Source of the DNA: Nakamurella sp040546275
GTDB lineage: Bacteria; Actinomycetota; Actinomycetes; Mycobacteriales; Nakamurellaceae
NCBI RefSeq assembly: GCF_040546275.1
Contig: NZ_JBEPNO010000008.1
Location: 168,361 to 232,360 of the forward strand
Reading direction: 5' to 3'
Length of the DNA: 64,000 nucleotides
The translations under genes were made by a program, and so were the position numbers. The notes beneath the pieces were generated by a model. That model worked only from the letters and a program-made list of their open reading frames with translations, made no database searches and was not told the DNA's origin. Positions within the stretch are counted from its first letter, which is position 1. Every line of letters starts with the position of its first letter. Positions 50,197 to 59,372 of the stretch are shown in pieces.

Positions 50197-51288
50197 GTGA
50201 GCTCGGCTGAAAAACGCACCACCACCACCACGGCCGCCGTGCCGGTCTCGCGCAAGCGGGCCCGGCACGGCGATCTGTGGAAGTTCCTCGGCAAGCGCCT
50301 CGGCATCGGGGTGCTGCTGGTCTTCGGTGTCATGCTCGTCTCGTTCCTGCTCACCCAGCGTGTCCCCGGCGACCCGGCGGCTGCGAACCTCGGCCAGCAG
50401 GCCATCGAGGATCCGGCCGCCGTCGCCGCGTTCCGCGCCAAGTACGGACTGGACAAGCCACTGCCCGTGCAGTTCCTGACGTACGTCTGGAACGTCCTGC
50501 ACGGCGACCTCGGGTTGTCCCAGCAGAGCCACCGCCCGGTCAGCACCGATCTGGCCGAGTACGTGCCGGCCACCTTCGAACTGGCCATCTTCGCCATCGT
50601 GCTGTCCCTGCTGATCGGGGTGACCTTCGGCGTCCTCGCCGCCGTCACCCGGGATCGCTGGCCCGACCAGGTGCTGCGGGTGGTCAGTCTCGGCGGCGTG
50701 TCGATGCCGACCTTCTGGATCGCCCTGATGGCGTTCTACCTGCTGTTCTTCAAGTGGGGGATCCTGCCCGGCGGCGGACGTCTCGATCCGACGCAGACCC
50801 CGCCGGACCACATCACCGGCATGTACACGGTCGACGCGCTGCTGCACGGCCAGTGGTCGCTGTTCGGCTCCGCGCTCTACCACCTGGTGCTCCCCGGCCT
50901 GGTCCTCGCCACCTACACGATCGGCCTCCTGCTGCGTTTCACCCGTGCGTCGGTGCTGGAGATCCTCGGCAACGACTACGTCAGGGCCGCAAGGGCCAAG
51001 GGCCTGCCGGAGCGGGTCGTGGTGATGCGGCACGTGCTGCGCCCGGCGCTGGTCTCGATCATCACCGTGGCCGGTGTCGCCTTCGGCAGCCTGCTCTCCG
51101 GTGCCGTGCTGGTCGAGAGCATCTTCTCCTGGCCGGGTCTGGGCGCCTACGCATATCTCAGTGCTATCAACCTCGACCTGCCCGCGATCATGGGCGTCAG
51201 CCTCGTGGTGGCAGTCGTCTACATCGGCCTGAACCTGCTGGTGGACGTGCTGTACGGCGTCATCGACCCGCGGATCCGGCTCTCGTGA
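50197..51288 (+). CDS. ABC transporter permease (DppB-like)
   Basis: A 363-residue inner-membrane permease with six predicted segments. N-terminal RLGIGVLLVFGVMLVSFLLTQRVPGDPAA is the DppB/OppB signature and the EAA loop is NDYVRAARAKGLPERVVVMRHVLRPAL. Start GTG 50197 is six bases after the binding-protein stop. Forms the translocation pore with the next protein. Confidence 0.94.
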   Translation: MSSAEKRTTTTTAAVPVSRKRARHGDLWKFLGKRLGIGVLLVFGVMLVSFLLTQRVPGDPAAANLGQQAIEDPAAVAAFRAKYGLDKPLPVQFLTYVWNVLHGDLGLSQQSHRPVSTDLAEYVPATFELAIFAIVLSLLIGVTFGVLAAVTRDRWPDQVLRVVSLGGVSMPTFWIALMAFYLLFFKWGILPGGGRLDPTQTPPDHITGMYTVDALLHGQWSLFGSALYHLVLPGLVLATYTIGLLLRFTRASVLEILGNDYVRAARAKGLPERVVVMRHVLRPALVSIITVAGVAFGSLLSGAVLVESIFSWPGLGAYAYLSAINLDLPAIMGVSLVVAVVYIGLNLLVDVLYGVIDPRIRLS

Positions 51289-52247
51289 GCACGCCAGAAC
51301 CGGCCATGGGGGTCGACCTCGCGCTGGAGGGCCCGGCCGGTGCGTCCGGCCTGCTCGCCGGCGACGCGGCCGGCGACCAGCGCGGCAACCTGCCTGGCGA
51401 CCTGCAGGCGGCGAAGAAGCGGTCGTCGTTGCCATGGCGGCAGCCGCTGGCCATCGTCGGGATGGTCGTCGTGCTGGCCTGGATCGTGGTGGCGATCTTT
51501 GCGCCGCTCATCGCCCCGTCGGACCCGCTGGCCCAGGACTTCGTCCAGCTCAAGGCCCCGTCGGCCGAGCACTGGCTCGGCACCGATGAGCTCGGACGGG
51601 ACGTCCTGTCCCGGATCATCTACGGTGCAAGGGTTTCGCTGCCGCTGGCGGTCCTGCTCGTGCTCGGCGCGATGATCTTCGGTACGATCCTCGGGTCGCT
51701 GGCCGGCTTCTTCGGCGGTTGGGTCGACGCGGTCGGCATGCGCCTCGCCGACATCGTCTTCGCCTTCCCCGGCATCATCCTGGCCATGGCGGTGGCCGCC
51801 GCGCTCGGTCCGGAGCTGCTCAACGCGGTGCTGGCCGTCATCGTCGTGTCCTGGCCGGCGTACGCCCGGCTGGTTCGCGGGTTGGTGCTGTCCGCCCGTG
51901 GTTCGCAGTACGTCATCGCCTCCCGGCTGCTCGGTGCGTCGCCGCTCCGCGCGCTGGTCGTCGACATCCGGCCGAACGTGCTGGGCCCCATCCTGGTGAT
52001 GGCATCGCTCGACGTCGGCAACGCCGTCCTGCTGTTGTCCGGCCTGTCGTTCCTCGGCCTGGGAGCTCAACCGCCCACCGCGGAGTGGGGCGCCATGGTC
52101 GCCGCCGGCGCGCAGAACTTCGACAAGTGGTGGATCGGGCTGTTCCCTGGCCTTGCCATCCTGACGGTCGTGCTGGCCTTCAACTTCATCGGTGACTCGC
52201 TGCGGGACGCGCTCGATCCGCGCACGGCAAAAGCGCTGCGGGACTGA
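51285..52247 (+). CDS. ABC transporter permease (DppC-like)
   Basis: A 320-residue permease. A hydrophilic N-terminal extension of ~50 residues precedes the first membrane segment; PLIAPSDPLAQDF and HWLGTDELGRDVLSRIIYGARVSL are DppC/OppC hallmarks; the EAA loop is SQYVIASRLLGASPLRALVVDIRPNV. GTG 51285 overlaps the DppB-like stop (GTGA). Confidence 0.94.
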   Translation: MSTPEPAMGVDLALEGPAGASGLLAGDAAGDQRGNLPGDLQAAKKRSSLPWRQPLAIVGMVVVLAWIVVAIFAPLIAPSDPLAQDFVQLKAPSAEHWLGTDELGRDVLSRIIYGARVSLPLAVLLVLGAMIFGTILGSLAGFFGGWVDAVGMRLADIVFAFPGIILAMAVAAALGPELLNAVLAVIVVSWPAYARLVRGLVLSARGSQYVIASRLLGASPLRALVVDIRPNVLGPILVMASLDVGNAVLLLSGLSFLGLGAQPPTAEWGAMVAAGAQNFDKWWIGLFPGLAILTVVLAFNFIGDSLRDALDPRTAKALRD

Positions 52248-52249
52248 TC

Positions 52250-53251
52250 ATGTCGACCCAACTCCTGACGGTGGAGCACCTCAGCGTCGCGTTGAGCACC
52301 AGCCGCGGCTCCTTCAAGGCAGTGGACGACGTCTCGCTGACCGTCGGCACCGGCGAGATCGTCGGCATCGCGGGCGAGAGCGGCAGCGGCAAGACCATGA
52401 CGGCGCTGACGCTCCTCGGTCTGCTCCCGCACGGTGCCCGGACGGCCGGCTCCGTCCGCTTCGACGGCACCGAGTTGCTGACCAGTACGCAGCGGGCGCT
52501 GCGCAAGATCCGCGGCCGGCAGATCGCCATGGTCTCGCAGGATCCCGCGACCAGCCTCCATCCCATCCTGACGGTGGAACGGCAGCTCACCGAGCACATG
52601 CGCCATCACCTGGGGGTCAGCAAGAGCGAGGCCCGGACCAGGGCGATCGATCTGCTGGCCACGGTGCGCATCCCGGACCCGGAGCAGGCGCTGAGCACCT
52701 ATCCGGGGCAGTTCTCCGGAGGGATGCGGCAACGCATCGCCATCGCGGTCGCACTGGCCTGTGAACCGCGACTGCTGCTCGCCGACGAGCCCACCACCGC
52801 ACTGGATGTCACCGTGCAGGCCGGCATTCTTCGCCTGCTGCAACGACTCCGTGAGGAGCGCGGGCTCGCGGTGGTGATCATCACGCACGATCTCGGGGTG
52901 ATGTCGGCGTTGGCCGACCGGGTCTGCGTGATGTACGGAGGTCGGATGGCCGAGGTCGGTCCGCGGTCCGAGATCCTCGCCCAGCCACGGCATCCGTACA
53001 CCAGAGGCCTGCTCGACGCCCTTCCGCACCCGGAGGCCGGCGCCGCCGAACTGCGGCCCATCGCCGGTAGCCCGCCCAGCCTGGGCAAGGTCCCGTCCGG
53101 TTGCCCGTTCCACCCGCGGTGTCCATCGGCCCAGCCACGCTGCAGCACGGACCGACCCGAGCTGCTACCGATCGCCCCCGGCCATCTGCTCGCCTGCCCG
53201 GTCGATCCGCTGAAGGTCCCGTCCGCGGCCGGATCGGGTGGTGGCGCATGA
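52250..53251 (+). CDS. ABC transporter ATP-binding protein (DppD-like)
   Basis: A 333-residue ATPase with Walker A GESGSGKTM, Q-loop AMVSQDPATSLHP, signature QFSGGMRQRIAIAVALAC, Walker B LLLADEPTTALD and H-loop ITHDLGVM. The C-terminal oligopeptide domain has the cysteine-containing FHPRCPSAQPRC. Starts 2 bases after the permease. Confidence 0.95.
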   Translation: MSTQLLTVEHLSVALSTSRGSFKAVDDVSLTVGTGEIVGIAGESGSGKTMTALTLLGLLPHGARTAGSVRFDGTELLTSTQRALRKIRGRQIAMVSQDPATSLHPILTVERQLTEHMRHHLGVSKSEARTRAIDLLATVRIPDPEQALSTYPGQFSGGMRQRIAIAVALACEPRLLLADEPTTALDVTVQAGILRLLQRLREERGLAVVIITHDLGVMSALADRVCVMYGGRMAEVGPRSEILAQPRHPYTRGLLDALPHPEAGAAELRPIAGSPPSLGKVPSGCPFHPRCPSAQPRCSTDRPELLPIAPGHLLACPVDPLKVPSAAGSGGGA

Positions 53252-54210
53252 CGCCGCTGGTGGAGGTGTCGGGTCTGTGCGTCGACTACGGACGCGGCAG
53301 CGGCCGGGTCCGGGCCGTCGACGGGATCGACCTGACCGTCAATCCCGGCGAGATCCTCGGCCTGGTCGGCGAATCCGGTTGTGGCAAATCCACCCTCGGC
53401 CGCGCCATCGTCGGTCTCGAGCCGGCGGCGGAAGGATCCGTCCGTTTCGAGGGCCAGCCGGTGGCGCCGCTGGGTCGCCGCAAGCGGTCCACCTCGCTCC
53501 GCAAGCTGCAGATGGTGTTCCAGGATCCATACTCGTCGCTGAACCCGCGGCGCCTGGTCGGAGATCTGATCGGTGACGGTGTCGTGCTCGGTGGCGGCAC
53601 CAGAGCCGCTGCGGCGCAGCGGGTCGTCGAAGTACTGGGCCGGGTCGGCCTGCCGTCGGACGCCGCGCAGAAGTACCCGCACGAGTTCAGTGGCGGGCAG
53701 CGTCAGCGCATCGCGATCGCTCGGACGCTGGCCGCCGACCCGGAGTGCCTGGTCGCCGACGAACCGATCAGCGCGTTGGACGCCTCGGCCCAGGCCCAGG
53801 TGGCCAACCTTCTTGGAGATCTGGTGCGGCAGACCGGTCTTGCGCTGGTCTTCATCTCCCACGACCTCTCGGTGGTGCGGCAGATCGCCGACCGGGTGGC
53901 CGTGATGTACCTCGGGCGGATCGTCGAGATCGGTGCCACCAGCAACGTCTGGAGTGCGCCGGTGCACCCGTACACCGAGGCCCTGATCGCGGCGATCCCG
54001 CGGGCCGACGGCGCCGGGATCCTGCCGATCGACCTCCCCGGTGACGTTCCCGACCCGGCCAGCCCGCCCACCGGCTGCCGGTTCCACCCGCGTTGCCCGA
54101 TCGCCGAGGACCGTTGCACTCTCGAGGATCCCCGTCCGGTCCTCATCGACGAGCGCGAGGTGGCCTGCCTCGTCAGGGCTCCGGCGGCAGTGGGTTCCGC
54201 TGCGCGCTGA
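53248..54210 (+). CDS. ABC transporter ATP-binding protein (DppF-like)
   Basis: A 320-residue second ATPase: Walker A GESGCGKST, Q-loop MVFQDPYSSLNPR, signature EFSGGQRQRIAIARTLA, Walker B CLVADEPISALD, H-loop ISHDLSVV, and C-terminal FHPRCPIAEDRC. Overlaps the DppD-like stop (ATGA). Completes a five-component importer. Confidence 0.95.
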   Translation: MTPLVEVSGLCVDYGRGSGRVRAVDGIDLTVNPGEILGLVGESGCGKSTLGRAIVGLEPAAEGSVRFEGQPVAPLGRRKRSTSLRKLQMVFQDPYSSLNPRRLVGDLIGDGVVLGGGTRAAAAQRVVEVLGRVGLPSDAAQKYPHEFSGGQRQRIAIARTLAADPECLVADEPISALDASAQAQVANLLGDLVRQTGLALVFISHDLSVVRQIADRVAVMYLGRIVEIGATSNVWSAPVHPYTEALIAAIPRADGAGILPIDLPGDVPDPASPPTGCRFHPRCPIAEDRCTLEDPRPVLIDEREVACLVRAPAAVGSAAR

Positions 54211-54264
54211 ACTGGGTCCCGGAAGATACAAAATCTGTTGCAGCGAAGAAGAAGGAGCTCCACC

Positions 54265-55452
54265 GTGTGGCTGGTGAACGCCAATGTCGTCGACGTCCTG
54301 ACCGGCGAGAAACTGCTCGACCGTGCCGTCCAGGTCGGTGAGGACGGCCGGATCGTCGAGGTGGCCTCGGCTCCGCCCGTGCTGGCCAAGGACGCGGATG
54401 TCGTCGATGTCGCCGGACGGTGGCTCCTGCCCGGCCTGATCTCCTGCCACACCCACCTGTCCGTGGTGTTCCCGTTCTCCGACACCGACGAACAGGAGGA
54501 CCCGGCGATCACGGCCTATCGGTCGGCGACCAGGGCGCACCAGGCGCTGCAGGCCGGCATCACCACCATCCGGTGTGTGCACGAGCAGAACCAGGCCGAT
54601 CTGTCGCTCCGCCGGGCTGCCGCGCGGGGCTGGATCAGCGCACCCCGAATCCGTGGTGCCGGTCGGGCCGTCTCGACCGTCGGCGGGCACGGCGAGGGCG
54701 CCGCTGCCGTGTACGCCACCGGCGAGGAGGAGTTCTACCGGGCCGCCGCGGCCGAGATCACCGACGGTGCTGACCATGTCAAGATCTTCATCACCGGGGG
54801 GCTGGCCAAGAAGGGCGAGAACTACGACACCCTGGAAATGGCCGATGGCGAGATCCGCGGGGTGGTCCGCGCCGCCCACGAGCACGACAAGTACGTGGTC
54901 GCCCACTCCGGCGACGCGGTGGCGATCCGACAGGCACTGGCCCAGGGCGTCACCTCGTTCGAACACGCCTACCGGCTCGACGAGGAAACCGCACGGATGC
55001 TGGTCGGCCCCAATATCTTCGTGACCCCGACGCTGTGCGTCACCCGGAGCGAATCCTGGATGCGCGCCAACCACTTCGAGGAACATTCGATCCAGCAGGC
55101 GCTGGCTGCGGCCGACGATCACCTGCTGAGCATCCAGCGGGCAATCCGGGCGGGTGTCACGCTGGTGAATGGAACCGACTATCCACCAGGGGATCTGGTG
55201 GACGGGGTGCCGGCAGCGGTGCACGAGATGCTGCTCATGGCGGACGCCGGGCTGACGCCGCTGCAGGCGCTGCAATCGATTTCGAGCCAGGCGGCCCGGC
55301 TGCTGCGGATCGACGACCACGTCGGGCAGATTCGGCCCGGTTTCGTCGGTGACCTGATCGCGGTCGACGGGGACCCGCTGGCCGATCTCGATGCGCTGCG
55401 CAACATCTCGCTGGTCGTCCAGGGTGGCCGGGCTGTCCGTGGCGCGGCATGA
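54265..55452 (+). CDS. Amidohydrolase family protein (imidazolonepropionase/prolidase-like)
   Basis: A 395-residue metal-dependent hydrolase: LLPGLISCHTHLSVVFP (HxH), a likely carbamylated Lys in DHVKIFITGG, VVAHSGDAVAI, SFEHAYRLD and the metal Asp in LVNGTDYPPGD. This set is shared with Xaa-Pro dipeptidase-type and related amidohydrolases (amidohydro_1). GTG 54265 has AAGGAG upstream. It probably cleaves an amide bond in the imported compound. Overlaps the RidA gene (ATGA). Confidence 0.9.
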   Translation: MWLVNANVVDVLTGEKLLDRAVQVGEDGRIVEVASAPPVLAKDADVVDVAGRWLLPGLISCHTHLSVVFPFSDTDEQEDPAITAYRSATRAHQALQAGITTIRCVHEQNQADLSLRRAAARGWISAPRIRGAGRAVSTVGGHGEGAAAVYATGEEEFYRAAAAEITDGADHVKIFITGGLAKKGENYDTLEMADGEIRGVVRAAHEHDKYVVAHSGDAVAIRQALAQGVTSFEHAYRLDEETARMLVGPNIFVTPTLCVTRSESWMRANHFEEHSIQQALAAADDHLLSIQRAIRAGVTLVNGTDYPPGDLVDGVPAAVHEMLLMADAGLTPLQALQSISSQAARLLRIDDHVGQIRPGFVGDLIAVDGDPLADLDALRNISLVVQGGRAVRGAA

Positions 55453-55871
55453 GCGCTGACATTCCCTCGTCGCAGCCGGGAGCGTCGCTGACTCGCTTCC
55501 GAGACGGTTCGGCCTGGGAGACCGTGGCCGGATACAGCCGGTCGGCGAGGTCGGGCAACGTGGTGGCGGTCAGCGGCACCACCGCTCCGGATGGTGCGCG
55601 GCTGTTCCCGGGTGACACCTACGGGCAGACGGCGTCGTGCTTGCGGCAGGTCGTCGCTGCGGTCGAAGCGTTGGGCGGCAGGGACATCGACATCATCCGG
55701 ACCCGCATCATGCTGGTCCCCGGCGCCGATGTCGAGGGCGCGTCCCGCGCCCATCTGGAGGTGCTGGGGCACGTGGCCCCGGCCAACTCGCTCTACTTCG
55801 TCGCCGGTCTCGTCGGAGAGGGCCTGCTCGTCGAGGTGGAAGGCGACGCCGTAGTCGGGGGGACGCCGTGA
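55449..55871 (+). CDS. RidA (YjgF/YER057c/UK114) family protein
   Basis: A 140-residue trimeric RidA-fold protein: YSRSARSGNVVAVSGTTAPDG, TYGQTASCLRQVVAAVEALGG, DIIRTRIMLVPGADVEGASRAHLEVLG. RidA proteins hydrolyse reactive enamine/imine intermediates, or, in catabolic clusters, act on specific enamines or carbamates. The canonical substrate-binding Arg at the C-terminal EVEG segment is not obvious (LLVEVEGDAVV), so activity may differ. Confidence 0.9.
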   Translation: MSADIPSSQPGASLTRFRDGSAWETVAGYSRSARSGNVVAVSGTTAPDGARLFPGDTYGQTASCLRQVVAAVEALGGRDIDIIRTRIMLVPGADVEGASRAHLEVLGHVAPANSLYFVAGLVGEGLLVEVEGDAVVGGTP

Positions 55872-56989
55872 CCTGGTCCCTGCGCCTCAACAACGACCTG
55901 GCGGCCGACGAGCTGCTCGACATCGCCCTGCTGGCCGAGGATCTCGGGTGCGACCAGCTGTGGGTCTCCAACGATCTGTACCTGCGTTCGGCTCCGGTGT
56001 TGCTGAGCGCGCTGGCGATGCGCACGAGCCGGATGAAGCTGGGCATCGCGATCATGAACCCGTACTCCGTGCACGTTTCGGAGCTGGCGATGGTCGCTGC
56101 CACCCTGGCCGAGGTGTCCGGCGGCCGCTTCCTGCTCGGCGTCGGGGCCGGTTCGGAGGAGTTCCTGAGCTGGGCCGGGCTGGCCCGTCCGCGGCCGTTG
56201 GCGACCACCGCGCAGACGGTGGCGGCACTCCGCCGGATGCTCGGCCACCAGGACGTCGATGACGCCGACCTGCCCTCCTGGTTCGGGGACCACAGCGTGC
56301 TGCGGTTCGACCAGTCCGGGGTGGTGCCGGTCTACGTGGGCGGGATGGCCCCGAAGATGCTGGCCATGGCCGGCCGGCTGGCCGACGGCGCGCTGCCCCT
56401 GCTCTATCCGCCGGAGCACTATGTCACTGCGCGGGCCCAGGTGTACGCCGGCCTGGCCGCCGCCGGCCGGGATCCCGCCGACTTCGACCTGCCGGCCTGC
56501 ATCTGGGTGTCGTTGTCCGACAACGGTTCCGCCGGTCGGGCGGCGCTGGCCGAGAAGCTCGCCTACTACGGTCCGTCGATCTCGCCGTACCTGCTGGCCG
56601 AGGTCGGTCTGACTCCGGAGGACTTCCTGCCGGCCGCCGCGCTGGCCCAGCGGGGCCGCGCCGCCGAGGCCGTCGCGATGATCGACGACCGGATGCTGCG
56701 GTTGGGCATCGCCGGCGACGAGGAGGACGTGATCCGCCGCTGCCGGGCCCTGCGCGACCTCGGCGCCGCCCACCTGTCGTTCGGGCCGCCACTCGGGCCG
56801 AATCCGTTGCAGGCGGTGCGGATCCTGGGCGAGAGGGTGATGCAGGCCCTGGGCGCCGCTGTCGAGGGGGACTCGATCTCTGAACGGGAGCCGGCCCGCG
56901 ACCTGGGCCCGGCCACCGACCTGGATTCGGTCCCCGATGTGGATTCGGTCCCCGAGCTGGAGGAGCACGTCGATGTCCGCACTGCCTGA
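55868..56989 (+). CDS. LLM-class flavin-dependent oxidoreductase
   Basis: A 373-residue luciferase-like oxidoreductase: LAEDLGCDQLWVSNDLYLRSAPVLLSALAMRTSRMKLG, ATLAEVSGGRFLLGVGAGSEEFLSWAG, VPVYVGGMAPKMLAMAGRLADGALPLLYP. FMN or F420 could be used. GTG 55868 overlaps the RidA stop (GTGA). The C-terminal ~40 residues are an acidic repeat of DLxS V(P) type (DSVPDVDSVPELEEH). Probably oxidises or desaturates the compound. Confidence 0.9.
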   Translation: MTWSLRLNNDLAADELLDIALLAEDLGCDQLWVSNDLYLRSAPVLLSALAMRTSRMKLGIAIMNPYSVHVSELAMVAATLAEVSGGRFLLGVGAGSEEFLSWAGLARPRPLATTAQTVAALRRMLGHQDVDDADLPSWFGDHSVLRFDQSGVVPVYVGGMAPKMLAMAGRLADGALPLLYPPEHYVTARAQVYAGLAAAGRDPADFDLPACIWVSLSDNGSAGRAALAEKLAYYGPSISPYLLAEVGLTPEDFLPAAALAQRGRAAEAVAMIDDRMLRLGIAGDEEDVIRRCRALRDLGAAHLSFGPPLGPNPLQAVRILGERVMQALGAAVEGDSISEREPARDLGPATDLDSVPDVDSVPELEEHVDVRTA

Positions 56990-57401
56990 CGGAAATTCTG
57001 ATCCGGCCTCGGCGCCCGGTCTGATCTGGGCGGCCACGCTCGACATCTACGCCGGCTTCCTGGCGTCCGACCGACCCCGGATCGACGCGCACCTGCATCC
57101 CGATGCCACCTTCTGGGATACCGACGAGCCCGAGCTGATCAGCGGCAGGGCCGAACTCGACGCCGTGCGCGATCGGCGACCTGCCGCCGACGGCGGGCGG
57201 ACGGTGACCGCGCTGGACGGCGTCGATCCCGTCATCGACGTCTGGGGTGACACCGCCCTGGCACGCCACTGGGTGACGGTCCGCTTCTCGTCGAACGACG
57301 TGCCGGCGCAGAGCGTCCGGGTCACCACCGTCTGGCGACTGACCGACGGGCGCTGGCTGGCCGTGCACAACCACGAGGACGTGCGGGCGACGAGCCGATG
57401 A
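56973..57401 (+). CDS. NTF2-like / SnoaL-fold protein
   Basis: A 142-residue alpha+beta-barrel protein: TLDIYAGFLASDRPRIDAHLHPDATFWDTDEPELISGRAEL, ALARHWVTVRF, VTTVWRLTDGRWLAVHNHED. The closing W-x-x-x-H-NH-E-D is typical of SnoaL-like/ketosteroid-isomerase-fold proteins. ATG 56973 has GGAGGAG upstream and overlaps the LLM gene by 17 bases. Role probably isomerase, cyclase or hydrolase in the same pathway. Confidence 0.82.
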   Translation: MSALPDGNSDPASAPGLIWAATLDIYAGFLASDRPRIDAHLHPDATFWDTDEPELISGRAELDAVRDRRPAADGGRTVTALDGVDPVIDVWGDTALARHWVTVRFSSNDVPAQSVRVTTVWRLTDGRWLAVHNHEDVRATSR

Positions 57402-57510
57402 GACCTGATCGCCGCCGCATCCTGCCGGCGTGCTCGGTGAGGCGCTATGGCGTCGTCGGGAGTGGGGTGTCGTGGTGAAACACGGTGCCGAGGGCGAGGA
57501 AGACCGTTCG

Positions 57511-57816
57511 ATGGAGCTGTTCGACCTCCGGGTGACGGTCGAGCGGATCGAAGGGCGCTCGGTCTGCGGGATGAACGTCGGCGACTACTTCGAACTGGTC
57601 AAGTCCTCGCAACTGCGGATCCCGGACGGGCAGCACTTCTGCGTCTTTGCTCTCCAGTCGGCGTTGCCGTTCCTGGCCGCGAAACAACGCAAACTGGCGT
57701 CAGCGGACTGGTTGGAGACCGATTCGCTGATCTGCTGCCCCGATCCGGACGAGCGGTTGGTGATGCGGATCGACCGCATCGGCGTCCGGACCATGGATGC
57801 CGGTGAGCTGACGTGA
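57511..57816 (+). CDS. TIGR04076 family protein
   Basis: A 101-residue protein matching TIGR04076: MELFDLRVTVERIEGRSVCGMNVGDYFEL, ICCPDPDERLVMRIDRI. Contains conserved Cys residues (SVCGMNVGD, LICCPDP). Function of the family unknown. ATG 57511 is chosen from the family N-terminus and an AGGAAG upstream; GTG 57472 is an in-frame alternative. It overlaps the next gene by four bases. Confidence 0.8.
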   Translation: MELFDLRVTVERIEGRSVCGMNVGDYFELVKSSQLRIPDGQHFCVFALQSALPFLAAKQRKLASADWLETDSLICCPDPDERLVMRIDRIGVRTMDAGELT

Positions 57817-58838
57817 CCGGTGGCCCCGTCGAGTCGGGCCGTCCGGTCGAGATCGGGTTGGGGCTGCAGACGGACAAGCCGGTGGGCCGATACGCGGAGT
57901 TGGCGACGGTGGCAGAGCGGTGCGGGTTCGAAGTCGTCAGCGTGTTCGGTGACCTGCTGTTCCAGCCGCCGATCGTGCCGCTGCTGGAGATGGCGGCGGT
58001 GACGAGCCGCGTCCGACTCGGGGTGGCCTGTTGGAATCCGTACACCCAGCATCCTTACGAGATCGCCGGGCAGCTCATCGCTCTCGAGGCTGCGTCGGGT
58101 GGCCGCGCCTACCTCGGGCTGGCCCGCGGGACCTGGCTCGGAGCCATCGGGGTGGAGCAGCCCCGGCCCGTCGAACACGTCCGGGACGCGGTGTCCGTCA
58201 TCCGGGCCCTGATTTCCGGTGAGGACGGTGGGGTCGACGGCCGCTCGTTCCGGCTCGCTCCCGGTGTCCGGCTGCGGTATCCATTGCCGGCCCGGATGCC
58301 TCCGGTCCTGATCGGCACCTGGGGGCCGAAGATGGCAGGGTTGGCCGGGGAGATCGCCGACGAGGTCAAGATCGGCGGCAGTGCCAACCCGGCGATGGTC
58401 GCCGTCATGCGGGAGCGGATCGGGGTCGGGACCGAGAACGCCGGCCGGTCAACCGATTCCGTCCGCATCGTGGTCGGCGCCGTGACGGTGGTCGACCGCG
58501 ACGGCGCAGCGGCGAGGGCCAGGGCCCGGTCCGAAGTAGCGATGTACCTTGCCGTGGTGGCGGCGCTCGATCCGGGTGCCGACGTCCCGCCCGACCTGAT
58601 CGCAGCCATCGGCAAACTGGTGGACGAGGGGGAGCACGAGGCTGCGGGCGCTCTGATCCCCGATGATCTGCTGGATCTCTTCGCCTTCTCCGGTACCCCG
58701 GATCAGGTTGCTGCCCAGGCACAGTCGCTGATCGACGCCGGTGTGGGACGGGTGGAGTTCGGGACGCCGCACGGACTCGACGACGCCGGTGGCATCGAGA
58801 TGCTCGGCCGGGACGTGCTTCCGCTGCTGCGTCGCTGA
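57813..58838 (+). CDS. LLM-class flavin-dependent oxidoreductase, second
   Basis: A 341-residue luciferase-like oxidoreductase resembling F420-dependent methylene-tetrahydromethanopterin reductase-type enzymes: IGLGLQTDKPVGRYAELATVAERCGFEVVSVFGDLLFQPP, VTSRVRLGVACWNPYTQHPYEIAGQLIALEAASGGRAYLGLARG, PVLIGTWGPKMAGLAGEIADEVKIGGSAN. GTG 57813 overlaps the TIGR04076 stop (GTGA). Two LLM enzymes in one operon suggest successive oxidations or an F420-linked reductase pair. It is the last gene of the operon. Confidence 0.9.
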   Translation: MTGGPVESGRPVEIGLGLQTDKPVGRYAELATVAERCGFEVVSVFGDLLFQPPIVPLLEMAAVTSRVRLGVACWNPYTQHPYEIAGQLIALEAASGGRAYLGLARGTWLGAIGVEQPRPVEHVRDAVSVIRALISGEDGGVDGRSFRLAPGVRLRYPLPARMPPVLIGTWGPKMAGLAGEIADEVKIGGSANPAMVAVMRERIGVGTENAGRSTDSVRIVVGAVTVVDRDGAAARARARSEVAMYLAVVAALDPGADVPPDLIAAIGKLVDEGEHEAAGALIPDDLLDLFAFSGTPDQVAAQAQSLIDAGVGRVEFGTPHGLDDAGGIEMLGRDVLPLLRR

Positions 58839-58866
58839 GATGACCTGGTTTGCGGGGCTTCTCGTC

Positions 58867-59202
58867 TCAGGCACCGCGGGGGGCATACATGATGACCGCG
58901 ACCCCGAGTAGACAGATCACTGCGCCCGCGATGTCGTAGCGGTCCGGCTTGAACTTGTCGACGACCATGCCCCAGGCCAAGCTGCCGACCACGAAGATGC
59001 CGCCGTATGCAGCCAGGATCCGTCCGAACTGGGCGTCCGGCTGCAGGGTCGCGACGAAGCCGTAGAGCCCCAGCGCGATCACCCCGCCGCCCACCCACAG
59101 CAGCCCGCGATGCTCGCGCACGCCCTGCCAGATCAGCCACGCCCCACCGATCTCGGCAACGGCGGCGAGCACGAACAGCAGCAGGGACCGGACGATGAGC
59201 AT
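58867..59202 (-). CDS. YnfA family (UPF0060) membrane protein
   Basis: A 111-residue four-helix membrane protein of the YnfA/UPF0060 family: LLLFVLAAVAEIGGAWLIWQGVREHRG, GFVATLQPDAQFGRILAAYGGIFVVGSLAWGMVVDKFKPDRYDIAGAVICLLGVAVIMYAPR. Small multidrug-resistance-like topology; transport role only inferred. It is convergent with the last LLM gene. Confidence 0.92.
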   Translation of the reverse strand: MLIVRSLLLFVLAAVAEIGGAWLIWQGVREHRGLLWVGGGVIALGLYGFVATLQPDAQFGRILAAYGGIFVVGSLAWGMVVDKFKPDRYDIAGAVICLLGVAVIMYAPRGA

Positions 59203-59254
59203 GCGCCAACGGTATGACGGCTCCTTCCGCCTGCACGACCCAGGCCCCGACGTG

Positions 59255-59317
59255 GGCCGCACCGGTATGACGGCGGGCCGCACCAGTATGACGTGGGCTG
59301 CACCGGTATGACGGCGG
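59255..59317. repeat. 21-bp tandem repeat, three units
   Basis: Units at 59255, 59276 and 59297 share GCACCrGTATGACG within a 21-bp period. Related fragments (CATACAGGTGC, GTCATACC) continue to ~59385 in inverted orientation. Lies upstream of the YnfA gene. Confidence 0.75.
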
Positions 59318-59372
59318 GCGGCCATACAGGTGCGGGCCGGGTCATACCCCTCGGCCTGCGGCGGGGTCTGGC

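Noticed and set aside
48061..51435. 1124-residue minus-strand frame opposite the LacI and ABC genes
   Set aside because: Low-complexity Gly/Arg/His-rich translation with no domain; antisense frame produced by high GC third positions.
52699..55320. 873-residue minus-strand frame opposite the ABC ATPases and amidohydrolase
   Set aside because: No domain signature; plus-strand genes have clear motifs throughout.
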